NCBI GenBank assembly: GCA_964019055.1
Contig: OZ025211.1
Location: 7,628,400 to 7,692,399 of the forward strand
Origin: Anthopleura xanthogrammica
Taxonomy: Eukaryota; Cnidaria; Anthozoa; Actiniaria; Actiniidae
Reading direction: 5' to 3'
DNA: 64,000 nucleotides
The position numbers and the translations under genes were made by a program. This document shows, in pieces, positions 24,901 through 36,779 of the stretch (within the stretch, counting starts at the first letter, position 1; each line of letters opens with the position of its first letter). A model generated the notes under the pieces. The model searched no databases, was not told the origin of the DNA, and saw nothing but the letters and a program-made list of their open reading frames with translations.

Positions 24901-27598
24901 GCTGGAAGATATAGGCAGCATCTCAACCATTCCTTCTATTATATAAACACCTATGGAATGTAGATTAATAATTATAATCACACATAACAATTCAAATATG
25001 CGTAGCATCTGTTTGGTACAGTATTGATTGATTCAGCTCCTCGCTAGAGCTACAAGTACTAGAAATTGTCACTATCTAAAACGGGGTGATCAGTGCTTTT
25101 AACTTTATAACAATAGAACCTCAACAAGGATCTTAAAATCCCAAGGGTCGTTATATTCAGAAGGGCAAATATTTTGAATAATTGCACATATAATTATGAG
25201 CAAACTGTCACTCGAAAGATTTATTTCCAATTCCATTTTTCAAAAAAAATTGGAGCAAAACTCTTTAAAATAGCGAAACTAAAATTCTGTGAACAGAAGT
25301 GAAGCTTTAGTACGATTTAGTAAAGTTCTAATTTGGTGTATGACAGAATGAGGGGTCGTAAAAGGAGTGCCCTTCTGGCCCAAGACTTTAATATTCCAGT
25401 GAGATTAATCATCCACATGGTCACAATTTTTTTATCCATGACCAATATTGTCGTGTCTTTGTTTTTGTCTCTAGATTTTTCGTACAATCACTGAAATCAG
25501 TGCAATTATTAAACCATTTAATTTTATCCACGGGAGAAAAACCAAACAATATCCCTCATGCAATTGAAACATTCCTAACACCTTATTCCCTCACTTAGAA
25601 AAATCCTGAAATTGTAAGACTAGTCGTTTCTTGAATTTACCAGCCCATCTTTCTGTCTGGGTCTATCATGCAAATGTTCGTGCATACGTGTACTTATGAA
25701 AGTAAATATTTCGTGACTGACCGTCGTCAATTTAGGTCAAAGAAAACATTTATTGAGAAAGATATCCAATTTCTAATTTGTCAAAAAGAGAAATTCTGGG
25801 TTTATTTTTCATCAAAAAATACTATGTGTTCTTGTTTCCGTATTCCCTAACAACTCCCTGGTTCAATGAAATAATTTATTATTTTGGTTATGAAAATTAA
25901 TAGCCTTAACATAACTTGAATAAATTAATTTCTTCGATTAGCACAACAGAAGATATGAATGAAACAATAGAAAAATAATGAAAAATTAACCAGCACTGTT
26001 AACTTCGAGATTCCTCGACTTTGTTTATAGTATGGATAGCAGGGATTCGACATTACTTTGAGCTATAAAAATAGCTATTATGAATGTTTAGACTTCTTCT
26101 TTTATGTCAGGCTGTCAGGGCGACCGTTTGCTCTTTTACTTATCATGCATGTATTTACACTCGTCTAGGAAGCAATTTTACTACTTTTAGGCAAACATAC
26201 TCGCTGGTATAACCAAATGGAACATCACTTGGAAAGCCATTCAAGTGCAATTTTTCAAAAAATTTCCAAAATTTCCAAAGAATGTTCGAGTTGGAGTTTC
26301 TTTCCTTATGTCCATGAAAAGTAAACATTTCTGTTTCTAAGTAATTATCAACAGCAAAGAATTCGTGCACCAACATGTTGTAGAAATTGTACATGTACAA
26401 AATTAGAATAGAAGAATAGTAAATAATCTTTAGCGAAGGCCGAGTACATAACAGCCAAATGCTATTCATTTTGTCACCCATCATCTATTGAGAACAAACA
26501 ACGCTAAATGTAGAGCCAAGTCACTGGATCGATACTGAATTTATTACTACAAATTCCTTCTATTAAAAAAACTCTTAAACTTGTAATAATTACATGTAGG
26601 TTTTTTCACTTTAAGCTGACAATATTGGAGAATTAGTTTCATGTAGCGATCATTACTGAATCTTAAGAACGATAGCACGACTTGAGAGACGTCGATATCG
26701 TATCCGAAGTGGCCGTGTAGCACTGTCAGGTCAACGCCCCAACCAGAACCGTAAAACATTCACCACTATATTTCACATAATCTCACTCTTCTAACCACAA
26801 CTCTCGGTCTCAAGATGCTCTGAATTTGCAAGACGCATAGTGTCTCTTAAACTTTCATTAATCATATGACAAGTAGTTTCTCTGTTGCAAGTAAACATAT
26901 GGAAGTTTAGGGACGCTCAGTGTAGAACACGATATGCCTAAATATGGAAGTGCGTGCATCAAATGGAACTCGATTAGATTAGAACTTCTTTGAAAGTCGC
27001 TACTGTTAAATCAAACGAGGTATCTACCGCAAACGTCGCTCGTATTCCTTTGAACAAGCACTTATCGATGGTCGGTGGATTTGCAATGAATATCTAAGAA
27101 CTGTATTTTAGTAGTATATGAATATTTAGAGCGAACACTTCGCGAACTGAATAACAATTCTCTCTTGAAACAGAGAGAGAACAGATATTAAATTACACTT
27201 GCAAAAGCATACTTATAATATTCCCTTTTATCTCGTGAAATTAAATCCAAGGCGACCCAAACTTCTCAAGTAATAAATTAACGCGTGCAAGGACTTAGAG
27301 AGCATAACTTACCGATGTTCACCAGTCGAATATTCTCGTCTTCGATGAATTTTAGAGCGATAGAGACATTCTCAATCTTCTGGGATTTAAACACCGGCTT
27401 CTTGTTGTGTCTTGGTAGTTTTTTGTGCGAGAGAACTTGTAGAAGAGCTATAAGTTTTAGCCCATCGCATAAATCTGTCTCCAAGTTATAGATGTACTGA
27501 TTCACGCATTTTATGTGCTCGTTACACCAACGCGTGAACGTGTTTTGCTGTATTTTCTTCCACTCGGCATCTGCCGCAGTTGGGTCAGAATCGGGCAT
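11083..27598 (-). CDS. Filamin, core gene model (16 coding exons, 2913 aa)
   Basis: An actin-crosslinking scaffold of the cortical cytoskeleton. The exons on the minus strand are 27598-27313 (ATG), 23179-22824, 22470-22140, 21790-21377, 20978-20679, 20594-20301, 20007-19291, 18995-18783, 18324-18067, 17874-17596, 17297-16887, 16577-16386, 16158-15883, 15687-15172, 15101-12945 and 12824-11083 (TAG). All have GT-AG borders. The sum is 8742 nt, an open frame throughout. Residues 12-123 and 140-243 are CH1 and CH2, separated by an acidic, Gly-rich linker. From about 257 follow 28 Ig-filamin repeats with the family signatures GPGLE, AG.G.L, GDGTC.V.Y.P, PGEY and HIPGSPF. The protein is longer than the roughly 2650 residues of human filamins, mainly because one repeat type is multiplied. 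The ATG at 27598 is the first Met of this exon; an acceptor lies 9 nt upstream, so a spliced upstream exon or N-terminal extension is expected. Individual splice borders are inferred by eye. Confidence 0.93.
12985..14830 (-). repeat. Seven tandem repeat-18-like Ig domains in one exon
   Basis: Within exon 15 the protein contains seven consecutive units of about 88 residues. Their consensus elements are LDIPG..LPEDF..L.ATLKRP (N-terminal half), EEPLKLKLN.D.TL.V.FVP, ETGEH.I.VKK.G and V.GSPFSVMV. They lack the SKVKVxGPGLE first strand of ordinary repeats. Their closest known relative is vertebrate filamin repeat 18, present once per chain, with the same KRPSSxxEEP, FVPxETGEH and VKKxG features. 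After the array the chain continues with a repeat-19-like domain. In vertebrates the even repeats of this rod segment pair with the next repeat and mask its ligand-binding face, so this block may alter mechanosensing; that is inference. Confidence 0.9.
15101..22470 (-). other. Filamin rod, Ig repeats 1-15
   Basis: Exons 3 to 14 plus the first part of exon 15 encode about 15 Ig-filamin repeats of 90-100 residues. Each opens with a (D)xSKVKxxGPG(L/I/V)E-type strand and closes with IP(G/K)SPF. The intron after exon 2 is phase 0; every later one is phase 1. The introns often fall inside a repeat, not between repeats. Repeat 14 is unusual: its AG loop is replaced by a longer segment (VDARPVEAFPAHNPV), which resembles the irregular vertebrate repeat 16. 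Repeat 15 matches vertebrate repeat 17 in its order before the repeat-18-like copies. Confidence 0.85.
17378..17490 (+). repeat. SINE-tail fragment with one 57-bp unit
   Basis: Lies inside the filamin intron 17298-17595, reversed relative to the gene. It reads TTTTCTCCGGCCGGGTTCTTCGG, then TTCCTTCCTCTGCAAAACCC, then one copy of the GTGAGTTAGC...GTTTCAGG unit and ATCGATGCATTTGAA. This joins the dispersed 57-bp unit to a SINE-like tail. Confidence 0.6.
22824..27598 (-). other. Filamin actin-binding domain (CH1-CH2), exons 1 and 2
   Basis: Exon 1 (27598-27313) encodes most of CH1, including WKKIQQNTFTRWCNEH and LCDGLKLIALLQVL. The split codon at its donor joins 23179 to read VNIDASDIVKGNLKL, completing CH1 exactly as in known filamins. 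The linker LEDDEDEGGGG precedes CH2, which starts near TPKQALLAWVK and ends in DWLDIPQV. A tandem CH1-CH2 unit is the actin-binding module of the spectrin superfamily. The intron between the two exons is 4.1 kb, by far the largest within the core gene. Confidence 0.93.
24038..24320 (+). repeat. 57-bp tandem repeat, five units, in filamin intron 1
   Basis: The unit GATCTGTGAGTTAGCC...AGCCCAGAGGTTGTTTCAGGGTT starts at 24038, 24095, 24152, 24209 and 24266, exactly 57 bp apart. It is preceded by TTTTCTCCAGTTTCC and GCAAAGCCAAAC. Single or double copies of the same unit occur at about 17400-17490, 37270-37315 (reverse), 42735-42800 and 51635-51745 (reverse). At 17380 the unit follows CGGGTTCTTCGGTTTTCC, as in SINE tails. 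Confidence 0.75.
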
Positions 27599-28263
27599 TT
27601 CAAAATCCTGCAGATAGAGAAAAGAAGTCACTACCGAGACCCTAGAACTTTGAGGCTAAACTCAGTAGTCAAACTCTGCAAACTTCGACTGAATCCGCCT
27701 ACTTATATTCCTCACAACTCGCCACTAAGCAAACACAAATTGTCTAAATAGGCCCTCAAGAGAGGAAACTTCGAGCCAATCAATGGCAGAATGAATTATT
27801 CATGTTTACAAAGTATACACGGTTGAACGGACGGCTAGTCAAAATTCAAGATATAAAGTGTGAGATTCTCTTACATCCATTCTGTTGGAGTCCATCCTGT
27901 TATTCTCAGCAGGGAAATATTCCAACGTTCTTCTCGTTAGTCCAGTATTATGTTCAACACCTTAGGCCGGCGAGCGAAGCAACCCTTCAAACTTCACTCT
28001 TTCGGCCAGACAAGGAATAGCGGGCCCAGCGTAGTGACTAGTAGAGACTCTGCCTCTGTACTATAACCTTTTTAATCTTACCAAAAAATACCATTTAAGC
28101 CAATTGGAAGGCTAGAAAGAGGAATTCTGAAGCGGGTGGGCTTGTCGGAATTCTATATGACGACCTCAGAGATGCATCAGATCAGCTTTCACGTCAAAAT
28201 ATTGTATGCAAAAAACTAGAGATATCCGCAAAACCGGTGTCACGCAATGATTTATCTACTCAC

Positions 28264-28326
28264 CTTTTTTCCATTTTCACTATGCTGTGGAGTTATTCCA
28301 CGAATTCTGTGCTGAATTTCTGTTCC
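28264..28326 (-). CDS. Candidate 63-nt filamin 5' coding exon
   Basis: On the minus strand a good acceptor (TGATTATAGTTTCAG) precedes 63 nt coding GTEIQHRIRGITPQHSENGKK, followed by a strong donor, AAG/GTGAGT. Both ends are phase 0. Joined to the exon start at 27607 it reads on as DFE-MPDSDPTAAD into CH1. Joined upstream it continues the long exon ending at 34356, also phase 0. It is too short to stand alone, and the model rests on splice signals and frame agreement only. Confidence 0.55.
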
Positions 28327-29344
28327 CTGAAACTATAATCAATAAGATTCTTGTGATTTATTAAGATTTGAGGGAGTTCAGAATGAATAAGATAGTATTT
28401 TTCCCAAATGTTACAAGTTCGTGACATTCTATTAATTTCAACCTTTTATTAAGCGCTAAGGGATACATTTTCAACGTGAATGCGCTACTCCTGAAACGAT
28501 TCAAACAACCAGACACTGAAATAAGCCCAGGAATCAAGAAACTACCCTGCGCAGAGTAGATAAGTTATGTTTTTTCTTGGAAAAGATGATATAGCTGCCT
28601 TAAGCAAGGAACAGACCTATTAGGGTTCTTATGTTTTTGCACGTTGTGTTACCGCATTAAAACACCCACAAAATAAAAACAAGTGGCCGAAATTTTTTGT
28701 TCTATAAAAAAGGACCCTCCAGTTTTGTAACGCAGTTAGGTGACTCATTAAAAGTATGGCGTTTGGGTTAAACTCATGTTTTTGAAGGGGGGAAAATCAG
28801 TGACATTTTGGTGGGTATTGCAGTGAAGGATAGAGCTCTTAGCAGGTTGAATGATCGGTGGTTAGTTGCCCAGCTTCATGACATAATAGGATCTTTCCTA
28901 ACACGAAACGCATGCTCTTTTTTCATTTTTGAGTATTTGCGTGGATTTGCGCAGCGGTGACAGTGCACGTCCCGCAGACCCGATTCCGTTTTTCAATTTC
29001 TACTTCCACATATGGAGAGACGGAAACTTTGCCAGGCGAGAACAGGGTCCCCCGTCGCGATTTGGTATATAAATACTTGAGGATTTTTTTAAACTGAGAC
29101 ATGCCTAACAATGCATAATGCGCTCATGCATACTTTTGTAAGACGGGGGACAGCTTAAAAAAAGCACCTACCTATCCGGTCATGAACTATACTTGCGCCA
29201 ACAACTATATTCAAGTTTTCAATTGCACTCACAATGCAGATCAAATGATGATCTATTAGAACTGCATTAAAGAGACGGAGACCACCCTAGAGAACTCAGA
29301 TACCCTTCCCAATACATTGAACTGGATATTGGCATTATAGACAG

Positions 29345-29432
29345 TAATAGTCATACCCTGGTTCCAGAGGCACTTATCGCGCCTTCGGCTCGCCATACAA
29401 AAGCGCCTCTGAACCAAGGTATAATAGCCAAC
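29345..29432. mobile_element. Foldback element fragment
   Basis: ATACCCTGGTTCCAGAGGC (from 29353) is matched in inverted orientation by GCCTCTGAACCAAGGTAT (to 29422). The loop carries CGCGCCTTCGGCTCGCC. Length and structure fit a small foldback MITE; only this copy is seen here. Confidence 0.45.
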
Positions 29433-30979
29433 CATGTGTGAAAAACCTTGCAATAAGTAGTCACGAAAAATGAAAGATAAAACTATTCTAGCTCCCGAGA
29501 AATAGGTTTAACATCAATTGTACTTTTCACAATAATTTGTTCGAAAAGAATGTAAGATTACGTTGGCGGATATTTCTTCCTATCCACCCAACTATAAATA
29601 ATAGATAAGGAATGTGCTAGAAAATTTCCAGAGAATATTCCAGGCAATTCACGCCTTAAAATTACCAGAAATAGAAACTCCTTTTTATGACTTATAAAAT
29701 GTCATTAAAATAACAATAACCTTTTATAGATTATTGTTTATGAGTAAAGAACAACGTGCTTCCCACTTGACTGGATGTAATTTTGTTTTTGTGAAAAGCT
29801 GTGTTTCAGTCACTTGACGTAATTTCTGTCTCGTGCGGAATGTTCATCAGCTGAATCACAAGTTTTCAATAGAATTCTTTCTGGCTGACAGCACATGGTC
29901 AGTATTTGACCACCATTTGGAGCAGATAATGAGATTCAAAGACTTTTATCAGCTGATTGAAACCCAGCAATTAAGATGAATGTTTTTCAGTGTCGGTTTC
30001 GTAAGACAACGGCTAAAATATAGGAGCATAACAAAATTTCTGCGAATGTCTTTTAATTTTCTTTTCGATTTTTTCCCCTCCTTTTTTTCTTAATTTAAAT
30101 TTAATTAGAATAGAAAATGGTGTAAAATTGGAGAACGCAATACACTAGTTTGAAACAATAATGACTAAAATAATTCATTCATTGCAGGTAATAACAGAGG
30201 AAAATTCATAGCTGGTTAGCATGTAAAAGTAAGTGATATTGAGATGATATATTGATAACGATGGTAGTTGCTAGGCTATTAACATCAAATCTCTCAAGCA
30301 ACTTCCTGAGAAAAAGAAATGATTCATTTGAACGAAATAGGACACCGGTTCCTATTAACGCAAATTTGCATGCCAATTTTGCGCAGCTTTTGCGTTATTT
30401 CCATACGAGTAGTTAGTATAGAAGTCTTTAACGTGACAGTAACACCATTTATCAGACGTCAGTGATACCATCCCCGTTTATTTTCAGCGCAATACTTATT
30501 TTGATACCGACATTGACTGACAGAAAGCAAGGTCTTGTTATTTGATAGAGATGTTTTGATATGAACCCAATTGTTGACATTATACCGATTACCGACAACT
30601 TAATTGTTGTGTCTTTCAATGCATAGAGAGATGAGCACTTTTATCTGTTTTGCCGATTTATTCTAAATGCGAAGACTCACTGCGCATGCTCTGATCTGAT
30701 AACAAAATACTTAGAAAAATATATTGTTTTTATTTGAAATTTGATGATAAAGAAATCTTTATTCCATTCACATAGACGTTTTCAAACAATTGACCCACCG
30801 GCAGAATAGCTTAGTTAATAATGAATAATTTTATTTTTGAAGCCTTTGCTCATCCATGACTTGTCTTCCGATACCTACTGTTTTGTATACTCTTTATTTG
30901 TTGTCCGAATGTGAACTCGCGCCCGTTGAAAAAGAATGGTATTTCCTTTCAGAGCACCAAACCCCAAAACCTTACCGGC

Positions 30980-31235
30980 TGCCCTATCCACAGATATTTG
31001 ATCCCATGAATTTGCAATGGAAGGTTGCGCAAAATCATTTCGTGTCCTTTCCACAAATATTTGATCCGACTCGATTGCGATGGGAAGGTTTTACACATTT
31101 CTTCCATGACTATCAAAAAAATATTTGATCCGAATTGAATTGCGATGGTAGGGGTTTCACACATTTCTTCCATGCCCTATCCATGATCCATAAATATTTG
31201 ATCCCATGAAATTGCAATGTAAAGTGGCGCTCATT
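30980..31235. repeat. Tandem repeat, unit 62-73 bp
   Basis: ATATTTGATCC recurs at about 30995, 31057, 31121 and 31193. Each is followed by (T/A)GAATTGC(A/G)ATGG-like sequence and preceded by CCATG/CCAC-type sequence. About four diverged copies; short open frames on both strands are by-products. Confidence 0.6.
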
Positions 31236-32290
31236 CATTTCAGTTTTTTTAACCACAACTAATTCAATTACTGACTGATTTGACCGCCAATGAACCTTGG
31301 GGGTTAAAAAAGACAAAACAAGTCGATAGAACTAATCGAAAAATTATTCATCCTTCCTTGCGCAACGAATTATCAAAAACTAGAGTATTCTAGAGACTAG
31401 ATGTACAGGTTTCAAGGAGCATTTAACGCGTGTAAACAATAGGGTTAAGCCTGTTTGGCCCGGAAAAGAAATCTCATTATGACTCATCCCCTGTGGGCTC
31501 ACTTGTAAACAATAACGATTCCTCGCCGCGCATCCATGTTTGATATTGTGATCGCTCAAGGCGTCTACCGAATTCAATACATTTTATAAATAATCCGTCC
31601 GGTACGTGACGTCCAAGCGAAGGTATTCTGAAGATCCGAGTCACGCCAAACACGATGTTGCGTCAGTGTGCAGTGTTCTAGAACGTTCGAGCAGGAGGTC
31701 ATGGAATTTGGTTTCGCAAGCAGGCTTCTTATTGCGTTGTCTAGTGAACAATCTTGACTGAAAATCATCGGGTGGATCTTTCAATTAGCACTGATTGAAT
31801 TAATTAAATTGATTATACGAACTGTCTTCGACACAGAGCTGTATGTCTTAGTTACCCCTTATGGAGTTCCTGTGGTTTGATAGTAGAAAATAGTCTAGAT
31901 TGAAGGTCATGTCTAGCACATGTGCACAACTCAAATATCGTTTTTTTTACAGGGTTAAGTTAATTGAATTAAGTAAGTGAATTATATACTACTGTTCACT
32001 TCAACAGAGGGCTCCAAGTACCTAGACAATGAAACCGCTTTTCGGGTTTGTGAAGAGCTTTTGCAATACCTGTTATTATCATTTTAATGGATATTTTACT
32101 CTTAATGGAGTTCCTGTGGTTCGATCAGGTAGACCTAAGTAGAAATAACAACCTGCACAATTCTTAACTTGCAAATGATGCATAGGATATGTTTGATATG
32201 GATGTTACGAGGTGCTGAAGACTCTCGAAAAAAATGGGAGTTCCTAAAGCGAAGGGCTCGAAGTATTCTTTCTCTCTTATTTTTTTTTTT

Positions 32291-32400
32291 TTCCTTCTCC
32301 TTTCCTTTCCTTCCTTCCTTCCTTCCTTCCTTCCTTCCTTCCTTCCTTCCTTCCTTCCTTCCTTCCTTCCTTCCTTTCATTCATTCTTTCTTTATTCATC
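32291..32400 (+). repeat. (TTCC)n microsatellite
   Basis: A pyrimidine tract with about 17 consecutive CCTT units and flanking T-rich sequence. The reverse strand reads as a Lys-Glu-Gly-Arg repeat frame, which is not a gene. Confidence 0.9.
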
Positions 32401-33524
32401 CTTTTTTTCTTTCTCAATACGTTTTGTATTAGGCATTATGCAACCTCCTGCAAGTCTGCAAACACTAGTCACAGGGTTCCCTGTAGGTCATACGTACATA
32501 CATACGTATCTCGTGATTCACATAATACATTAGTTTTGTTTGCTTGAGGGATTTGCACCTCATATCATATTTAGGAACCCTCCTCCTTAATTCAAATCTA
32601 GTCATTATTACACGAGGTATAACCATGATAATAATATATAAAAACTAAAAATATTTAAGTGTCTTGTCTCCTAGCAGTCCACAGGTAGACCACTGGCTAA
32701 TTGGGGACATAAATTGATATTGAAATCACACATCACTGGTAAACCACACTACCCTCTTCAACAACAAACAAAGCTCTAGTCAAACTTAGCAAACTTTAGA
32801 CAAGCTCAATAACGTGATATTGAAATCACCCATCCATTTATAATAACAAAAGGCAGATTACTATCTCTTATTGAAAACCAAGCTATTGCGCCTTTGTTTT
32901 TTTTTTAAGATTAACAGTGGTTGTCAGTTTGTAAAGAAAATAATGCGCGCCACTGATTCGCAACTAATCTAGTCGTGAGAAAATTCATAGTGATAAAAAT
33001 ATAAGAAAAGCTTAAGTTCTTATATTTTCATCTAAGCGAGGTGCCTTCCTACGATTAATGAGTATACCTAGTCAGTGATACATCGCTATCGCTTTATCGA
33101 AACGCATGAATTCCCGACACTGGCTGATGGGTGACCTATATCCTAGGTACTGAATATATCAGATATTTGTATAAGGTGATCCTAGAGATGTAGATTTTGG
33201 TACACCACAAAACAAACAAACATTGGTCAACGCTTGGTATGAATTTTATATCTTTGTTCGGTTTACCCCTCCCCCTTGGTTATTGTTTTTGACCACCTCA
33301 CTCTTGCACTGTCCATTTTCTATTCTATTTAGCCTTTTCGACTATATGCAATCTTTTGCCTGCATTATTCCATTTGAATAACGGTGTTGCTAGTTTCTGA
33401 CAACCTACTTGTTAATTGCGCACCTGGAGCCACATCCAGTAAAAACCTTTTTTGTCACGACGGTAAATTGTACGATTCCGCGCGCGCTATCGAGGACGTC
33501 TGTAAATATGGAACATATACTTCT

Positions 33525-33645
33525 GTAACAATATTTCTGGAAGAGACAATATTTGTATAATGATCATCCGGGTGGATGTAGTCCACTACTACATCCACCC
33601 GGATGATCATTATACAAATATTGTCTCTTCGAGAAATATTGTTAC
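33525..33645. repeat. 121-bp near-perfect palindrome
   Basis: Arms of 58 bp at 33525-33582 and 33588-33645 are reverse complements with one mismatch, around a 5-base loop (CCACT). The arms contain GAGACAATATTTGTATAATG and CATCCGGGTGGATG. No coding function is apparent. Confidence 0.85.
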
Positions 33646-34355
33646 TTCGAAAAATATCCATTCACCTGGGTTCAGACTATTCTTTGTAATATACTTCTGT
33701 GTTGCCAGTTTAGGTCTTCGCCGTTGGTTAGGCGATATTCTCTCTCGTGGTGTGTTTAAGTTTTATTTATCGATATATCATTTGTTATTTTGATTGAAAT
33801 GAGATGCTGTCATTGACTGCTTACACTGCAAAACTAGGGTAAAAGGTCTAGTTTTGAAGTATGAGTACAAGCGCAAACACATGCGCAAGAATCAAAATAT
33901 CCTGGGCTTGTTTTTTTAGTTGTGTTCCGGCTCGTATTTGTTTGGTCAACACCATGCCTAGCCTACTACCGGTCAATAGGTGGTTTATCAGTAATAAAAA
34001 GAATTAGGAGAAAGACATGGCTGCCATGTTGGTTATTGGTACATAATATATGTATACTAATGAAACATCCCAGTGACCAGAAATAGTTTTTATATGTGTG
34101 CGGTTTGATTTTGATGTTTGTGTCTTTAGTCATTACAATCCAAGATGGCGGATAATGATCGCGTACTAAACTTGTTTTAGAGGTTTTAGAGTTTGAAAAA
34201 GAAGTCTGAAACTACTTTTCTTGGTATTTTACTCATCAAAACATTTGAATGACGTCATCTCGATTAGCGCGCGCACAAAATTGATGCGCAGAAAGGCTGC
34301 GTGCGACGATGCCCGCAAACGTCCTTAACTTTCTTTAATTTTCTTACAGTCTTAC

Positions 34356-35261
34356 CTCTGATATGTGCGGTTTATACGTCTGAGAATCCACTTGGTCCTG
34401 TCTACCTTTTCGCCATTCTTCTGGTCGTTCCGTGCCAACGTACTGCACATTATTACTCCTTCGACCATTTCCATCCAAATCTTTCCAGCTCTGTGCGCGC
34501 ATCAGAGTGTTTTCTGATTCTGGAGATATTGGTTTCTCGCTTCTGTTCAGAACCTTCTCAGACTTACTTCTCAAAAGGCGTCGCTCGTCAACCCCTTCTA
34601 CAGGTTCTCTTTTCCCGGTTTCCCACTTCTCAACTGACTTCAGCACGCTGCCTCCGCTAGTATAACTTCGTCCTACATGTCCAAGCTTTGCAGGTTTGGA
34701 TCGTGGTACAGCTACGAACCCGTAATCCCCATCATCGTCCTCATGGAATGAAGTTAAACTTTTCGATCTCCTTGGTGTCCTGAAAGAACTTCTATCTGTG
34801 GACTCATGTATATCAGAACCAATTCCTTGACTCATGAAGTCATTTCCTAGTTCATCGAACGTAAAACTGTGCGTTCTTTTACTCCCGTCCAAACTTTCAA
34901 AGTCGCTAAAATCAATCAGCTTTTGATCATCGACCTTTGGTAACCTATCCAGGTTCTCAGTACTTCTTGTTATCCTAGTGTACGTGGTGGTGTACTCATC
35001 TACAGTCGTATAAGGCATGTCGTCGCTATCCATTAATCTAGGCTCTTTAGCGAACACAGGGCTACGAGGCCCACTTCTTTTTTCGAAACTGCTTGTCGTA
35101 GTAAATGGCGGGCGCTGCCTTTCTGCGACAATGACGTCGTCATCTTCATTAAAGTTGAATGTTCTTGGTCGAGGAATTTGTTCAGTGAATCCTGATGTCA
35201 GGAAAACGTAGTCGCCGTCATCGTCCGGCGTATTGGGTGTATATGATCTTCTGGATGCCAT
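34356..35261 (-). CDS. 302-codon first coding exon, probable N-terminal extension of filamin
   Basis: The open frame starts at ATG 35261, directly after an acceptor (TTTCTCTCTCTCAG/A), so a 5' UTR exon lies upstream. It ends at donor GAG/GTAAGA in phase 0. The 302 residues are hydrophilic and rich in Ser, Arg, Asp and Thr, with no known fold, so they are probably disordered. DDDGDYxF occurs twice (about residues 13 and 176). Basic phosphosite-like motifs RRSKSLTS and LLRSKSEKVL and an acidic LIDFSDFESLDG patch are visible. The nearest compatible exons on the strand are 28264-28326 and the filamin CH1 exon; together they make a filamin of 3239 residues. It could instead belong to a separate gene whose other exons I do not see. 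Confidence 0.6.
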
Positions 35262-36779
35262 TCTGAGAGAGAGAAAAAAGGAGATGTTATCCTGCTATTA
35301 CTAAAGATTTTAAAAGATGAGGGAAGCGTTAATGCACCTTTTTTATGCCGAAGAAGCCGAACAAAAACTCTACTTGTGCTGAAAAAGACGCACGAAAAAT
35401 TGAGACCCTCCCCCAAGAAAGATGCTGAAGACCCCGTTTATCCAGACGTGTGGAAAATTTTGAACCTTTATTCCCCCTAAAGGATACTGAATATTGCTAA
35501 GTATAAAAAAGTGCGTAACAAATGTGCATCAATGTCAGTGCACGGGTCAAATTTCATTTCTTTTCAACTATTCTCTCCATTCTTTTTAGTACACTGAAAC
35601 TGAAATGCGTTAGATTCCAGAGTAGGCAATGTAATTAGTCTTCTAGCGTTGAGCAAATACTTTACAGTACGTGCGCAATACGACACGAAAACTGCGCACT
35701 GCAGTCACAATGTTTGCGCACCAAATTCATCAAATCATGTGCGTCGACAAGAACCCAATGTTCTAGAAAAGTACCTCATCCTCCGTCAATTCACAAGCGC
35801 AAAGGAAGTTACAAAACATTAGCGTCTGTGTGCGCATTACCATTTAGATGTGTTCTAATTAAGTGATACAGAGTAATCCATGTGAAACCCTTGTAACCTT
35901 AACCAATAGGTCTAGCCAAGTGTGCAGGTGCTCCAGTTTTGTCCAAGTGATCATGTATTGATACTCAGTTCCAATGCGAGACTTAATTACGTGAAGACAT
36001 TTCAGTGCAACACTGCGTCAATACGCAGTTAGTTTAAGAAACGCGTCTGTTTCTGTTTACGATTTGTCTGTCTCTTTGAGAAAATCAGTTGTTTTAAAAA
36101 CCTTGCCATAATCTTCGATATCGAAATTTTATACAAAACTGCATCGGACAGGAAAGGAAAGGCTTGGAGGTTTTTCTTGAAAGAAAGGCGTTGATAGTTA
36201 AGTTTCGTTGCCTTTCTTTGAGACTATAGTTAAAGTTTTAACCCCGCGCGCAATAAGACTTTATACGGAACCCTGTTGTAGTTTTTGATCCAAGTCTTAG
36301 TGAATCGGAATAATAAAAGACGTGACCGCCATGTTGGTTGATACAACAAAGAAACTATTGGTAAATGTTTTGTTAATTCATCCAACACGGTGGATATGAA
36401 AACCAGTGAATATATAGATGCAGGTTTCAAGTGTCCATGTGCCTGAGATAAGAAAAAAATTCTTAGATAAAAGCACAATGTTATTGTCACTAAAGTCAAA
36501 ACATAATAAAAAAACACCAGAATATTCCATGTGAGGTTAAAAATAGATGCGATGAAAAATAAACAAAACAAAACTTGATGAAAATTGATGTCCAAACATC
36601 GAAATTTTTTACACAAAATTGGCAGTGTTAGAACAGAGCTGGCACATATTGACAATAGTTACGGTATTTAGTCCTATCTTATATAAACAAAAACGCTCGC
36701 AACTTAATTCTTGCGGCTATCAACAGCTCTTTACCCAAAATAACAGTAAACAACATGAACTAATTGAAGTTTACACTGG

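Larger units (their letters stand above)
28327..34355. other. 6 kb intron (or intergenic) region upstream of filamin core
   Basis: Between the two candidate 5' filamin exons I see no further supported coding sequence, though more short exons are possible. The stretch holds a foldback element (29353-29422), a tandem repeat around ATATTTGATCC (30980-31235), a TTCC microsatellite (32291-32400) and a near-perfect palindrome (33525-33645). If the N-terminal extension is not real, part of this is the filamin promoter region. Confidence 0.5.

Noticed and set aside
27599..27631. Upstream in-frame ATG at 27631 as the filamin start
   Set aside because: A good acceptor (TTCTTTTCTCTATCTGCAG) ends at 27608, between this ATG and the ATG at 27598, so the upstream part is most likely intron.
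32135..32380. Lys-Glu-Gly-Arg repeat protein
   Set aside because: It is the TTCC microsatellite read on the reverse strand.
36230..36655. 141-codon hydrophobic minus-strand open frame
   Set aside because: No recognised family, no splice partners, and the composition follows AT-rich sequence.
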